A stretch of DNA of 64,000 nt from Marinobacter aromaticivorans (GTDB lineage: Bacteria > Pseudomonadota > Gammaproteobacteria > Pseudomonadales > Oleiphilaceae). The first letter of the stretch is position 1; the number at the start of each line of letters is the position of its first letter. The notes under the pieces were generated by a model. The model saw nothing but the letters and a program-made list of their open reading frames with translations. It had not been told where the DNA came from and did not search any database. This document shows positions 62,916-64,000 of the stretch, one piece after another. Location of the stretch: contig NZ_NIHD01000004.1 of NCBI RefSeq assembly GCF_002806975.1, positions 221,011 through 285,010 of the forward strand, read 5' to 3'. A program made the position numbers and the translations under genes.

Positions 62916-62957
62916 CTGCGACAGAAATTCTTCTGTCAGTCCCTTTTTGCGCAGATC
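62916..62957 (-). pseudogene. integrase fragment outside attR
   Basis: Read on the minus strand, 14 codons give DLRKKGLTEEFLSQ. The island integrase has DLRKKGLTQEFLNQ at the same place. Upstream codons (toward 62990) keep weak similarity with an in-frame stop, and the sequence runs straight into attR after the glutamine. It is the scar of a second, related integrase gene in the same orientation. Confidence 0.8.
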
Positions 62958-63074
62958 AGCTTAGCTGATATTGGCCCTTGCACCTGCTCTCCTCACAAAT
63001 TCCAATGGCGGGCTCTTTGGTAGTGAGTACTTTCAATGGAGCAGAACAAAAAACGTCCGTGACTGACTGCCAAA

Positions 63075-63227
63075 GGTGCCTTTGAAATAACCGTAACTGT
63101 AGGCGATACTCGCAATTTGCGCCGGTGGCCGGCTGCGCAGGCGATTCATTGCGAAATCCTGGAGCCACAGTGATTGAACGGTGGGATGCAGGTGACCTTG
63201 TCCGACGGGCTGGAGCGCATTGACAGC
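63075..63227 (+). pseudogene. WYL-regulator C-terminal fragment outside attR
   Basis: The frame reads FEITVTVGDTRNLRRW, then AAQAIHCEILEPQ, a TGA at 63171-63173 where the intact gene has Trp, and then a tail ending DGLERIDS. The WYL regulator at 7831-8826 has FEIGVTVGDTQDLRWW, AQAIHCDILEP and a tail ending RGLDRIKS. Nearly every position agrees. A frame-shifted extension back to about 63020 is possible. This is a decayed paralogue, not a gene. Confidence 0.88.
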
Positions 63228-63329
63228 TTCAGCCCCCCAGGCGCGCAAGAAAAACCTCTGGGAGAGAGAATTAAACGGTTGGGTGGAGCGCCCGGCAATT
63301 TGTCACTGATGAGAGTGGGCGTAGGATTA

Positions 63330-63899
63330 ATGCAATTTGATTTATGGTTTGTGTACTTTTTCGCTTGCGTTGGCTTATCTCTGTCGCCTGGTCCTAATGG
63401 GCTCCTTGCGCTGACCCACGGGGCATTGCACGGAAGCCGTAAAACCCTGTTTACAATCTGGGGTGGGGCGGTTGGCTTTATCGTTGTTGTTGCTCTTTGC
63501 ATGTTCGGAATCGGAGCGCTGATAAAGTCATCTTTGATTTGGCTTTCAATCCTCAAGTGGGTCGGCGGCATCTACCTCGTTTGGCTTGGGATTCAGGTTT
63601 GGCGCTCTCCCCCTATTACCACCACAGCCAATTATGAGGTAAACGCCGTCAACAACTGGCGGCTCTTGCGTCAGGGCATGCTGGCATCGTTAACAAACCC
63701 GAAAGGCATTTTGTTTTTCAGCGCGTTCCTGCCACAGTTTATCGACCCAAATCGTAGCCTGGCACTACAGTTTGTCGTGATGGCATCAACGTTTGTGGTG
63801 ACCGAGTGCGTTGTCGAATTCGTTCTGGCCAGTTCTGCCAGCCGAATCCGGAGATGGCTGAAAAAGGTTGGGCGAGCCTTCCCCCCTCTGGCAGGATAG
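63330..63899 (+). CDS. LysE/RhtB-family exporter, C-terminus truncated
   Basis: ATG 63330 follows GTAGGA (63321-63326); upstream in-frame codons belong to the WYL scar. The 189-residue protein has the family opening FACVGLSLSPGPNGLLALTHG, five or so membrane segments and the TNPKGILFFSAFLPQF block. Full members are near 205-210 residues and end with a glycine-rich last helix. Here the frame stops right after KKVGRAFPPLAG, so the last helix is missing or disrupted, perhaps by the transposase-bearing element that follows. It would export amino acids; function may be lost. Confidence 0.8.
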   Translation: MQFDLWFVYFFACVGLSLSPGPNGLLALTHGALHGSRKTLFTIWGGAVGFIVVVALCMFGIGALIKSSLIWLSILKWVGGIYLVWLGIQVWRSPPITTTANYEVNAVNNWRLLRQGMLASLTNPKGILFFSAFLPQFIDPNRSLALQFVVMASTFVVTECVVEFVLASSASRIRRWLKKVGRAFPPLAG

Positions 63900-63947
63900 T
63901 TGGCACTACTTAATTTTTAACCAGTTGGGCGGTTCAGGTGTTGATAG

Positions 63948-64000
63948 TGCCTCGTTATTCCGATGAACGTAAAGTCGCAGTGCTGGCAAAGTTATCGCCG
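63948..64000 (+). CDS. 5' end of a probable transposase (partial)
   Basis: A GTG at 63948 opens VPRYSDERKVAVLAKLSP, running off the window. That start is like the N-terminal helix-turn-helix region of transposase proteins with ERKAAVLxKLL. Its closeness to the truncated exporter suggests an insertion element with its left end somewhere between 63885 and 63945. Only 17 codons are visible. Confidence 0.5.

Noticed and set aside
63174..63329. N-terminal extension of the LysE-type gene from a TTG
   Set aside because: The first 18 codons are the tail of the decayed WYL gene, and the family N-terminus begins at the ATG 63330 with its own ribosome site.
1..64000. CRISPR array or cas genes
   Set aside because: No regularly spaced repeats and no Cas-like protein were seen in the window.

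Overview
The window looks like a gammaproteobacterial chromosome, probably Marinobacter or a close relative. This is judged from protein style and moderate GC, not from a database match. A mobile genomic island of about 59.8 kb sits in the 3' end of a tRNA-Cys gene and carries almost nothing but anti-phage, anti-plasmid and mobility genes. The host backbone is visible only at the edges. On the left are the end of an upstream gene, an SbcC/YhaN-like ATPase (100-2745) and a tRNA-Gly/tRNA-Cys operon with a clear promoter. On the right are a LysE/RhtB exporter cut short at its C-terminus and the start of a probable transposase. The island borders are a 49-bp direct repeat with one mismatch: 3025-3073 inside tRNA-Cys and 62846-62894.

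Left arm (3.1-8.8 kb): a tyrosine integrase and an excisionase-like gene on the minus strand, then small AT-rich orphan genes, small membrane proteins and a WYL-type regulator. The next module (8.9-17.2 kb) has a JAMM/JAB metalloprotease-like gene divergent from a double-AAA+ ATPase. These are followed by a MraZ-like/OGFr-like fusion, a stand-alone MraZ-like paralogue and a small AT-rich protein with a possible PD-(D/E)XK signature. A 5'-nucleotidase, three small unknowns and a PPP-type metallophosphoesterase close the module.

The core (17.3-44.5 kb) is two long tightly packed plus-strand operons separated by a rho-independent terminator. The first resembles class 1 DISARM: a DrmD-like SNF2 helicase, an Eco57I-type adenine methylase, and a 1981-residue protein joining an SF2 helicase, DUF1998, a Vsr/DUF559-like segment and a LexA/S24-like segment. 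The second operon encodes a NERD-pseudokinase-kinase-SF1B helicase giant, an unrecognised winged-helix-like protein, a DUF6361 protein, a phospholipase-D-like protein and a second large SF2 helicase. This eight-gene block is the best candidate for a poorly described system.

The right part (44.5-62.7 kb) holds a palindrome-rich noncoding stretch and a CyRepA1-type replication helicase with an integrase pair on the minus strand. A gene-poor 1.2 kb with a long inverted repeat follows. Then come a Wadjet-like SMC operon in the order C-B-A-D and a large STAND NTPase with a Cap4/Mrr-like nuclease end (Avs-like). Just outside attR lie scars of a second integrase and a second WYL gene, in the relative order of the intact island genes. 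An earlier related island therefore probably occupied this tRNA-Cys site.
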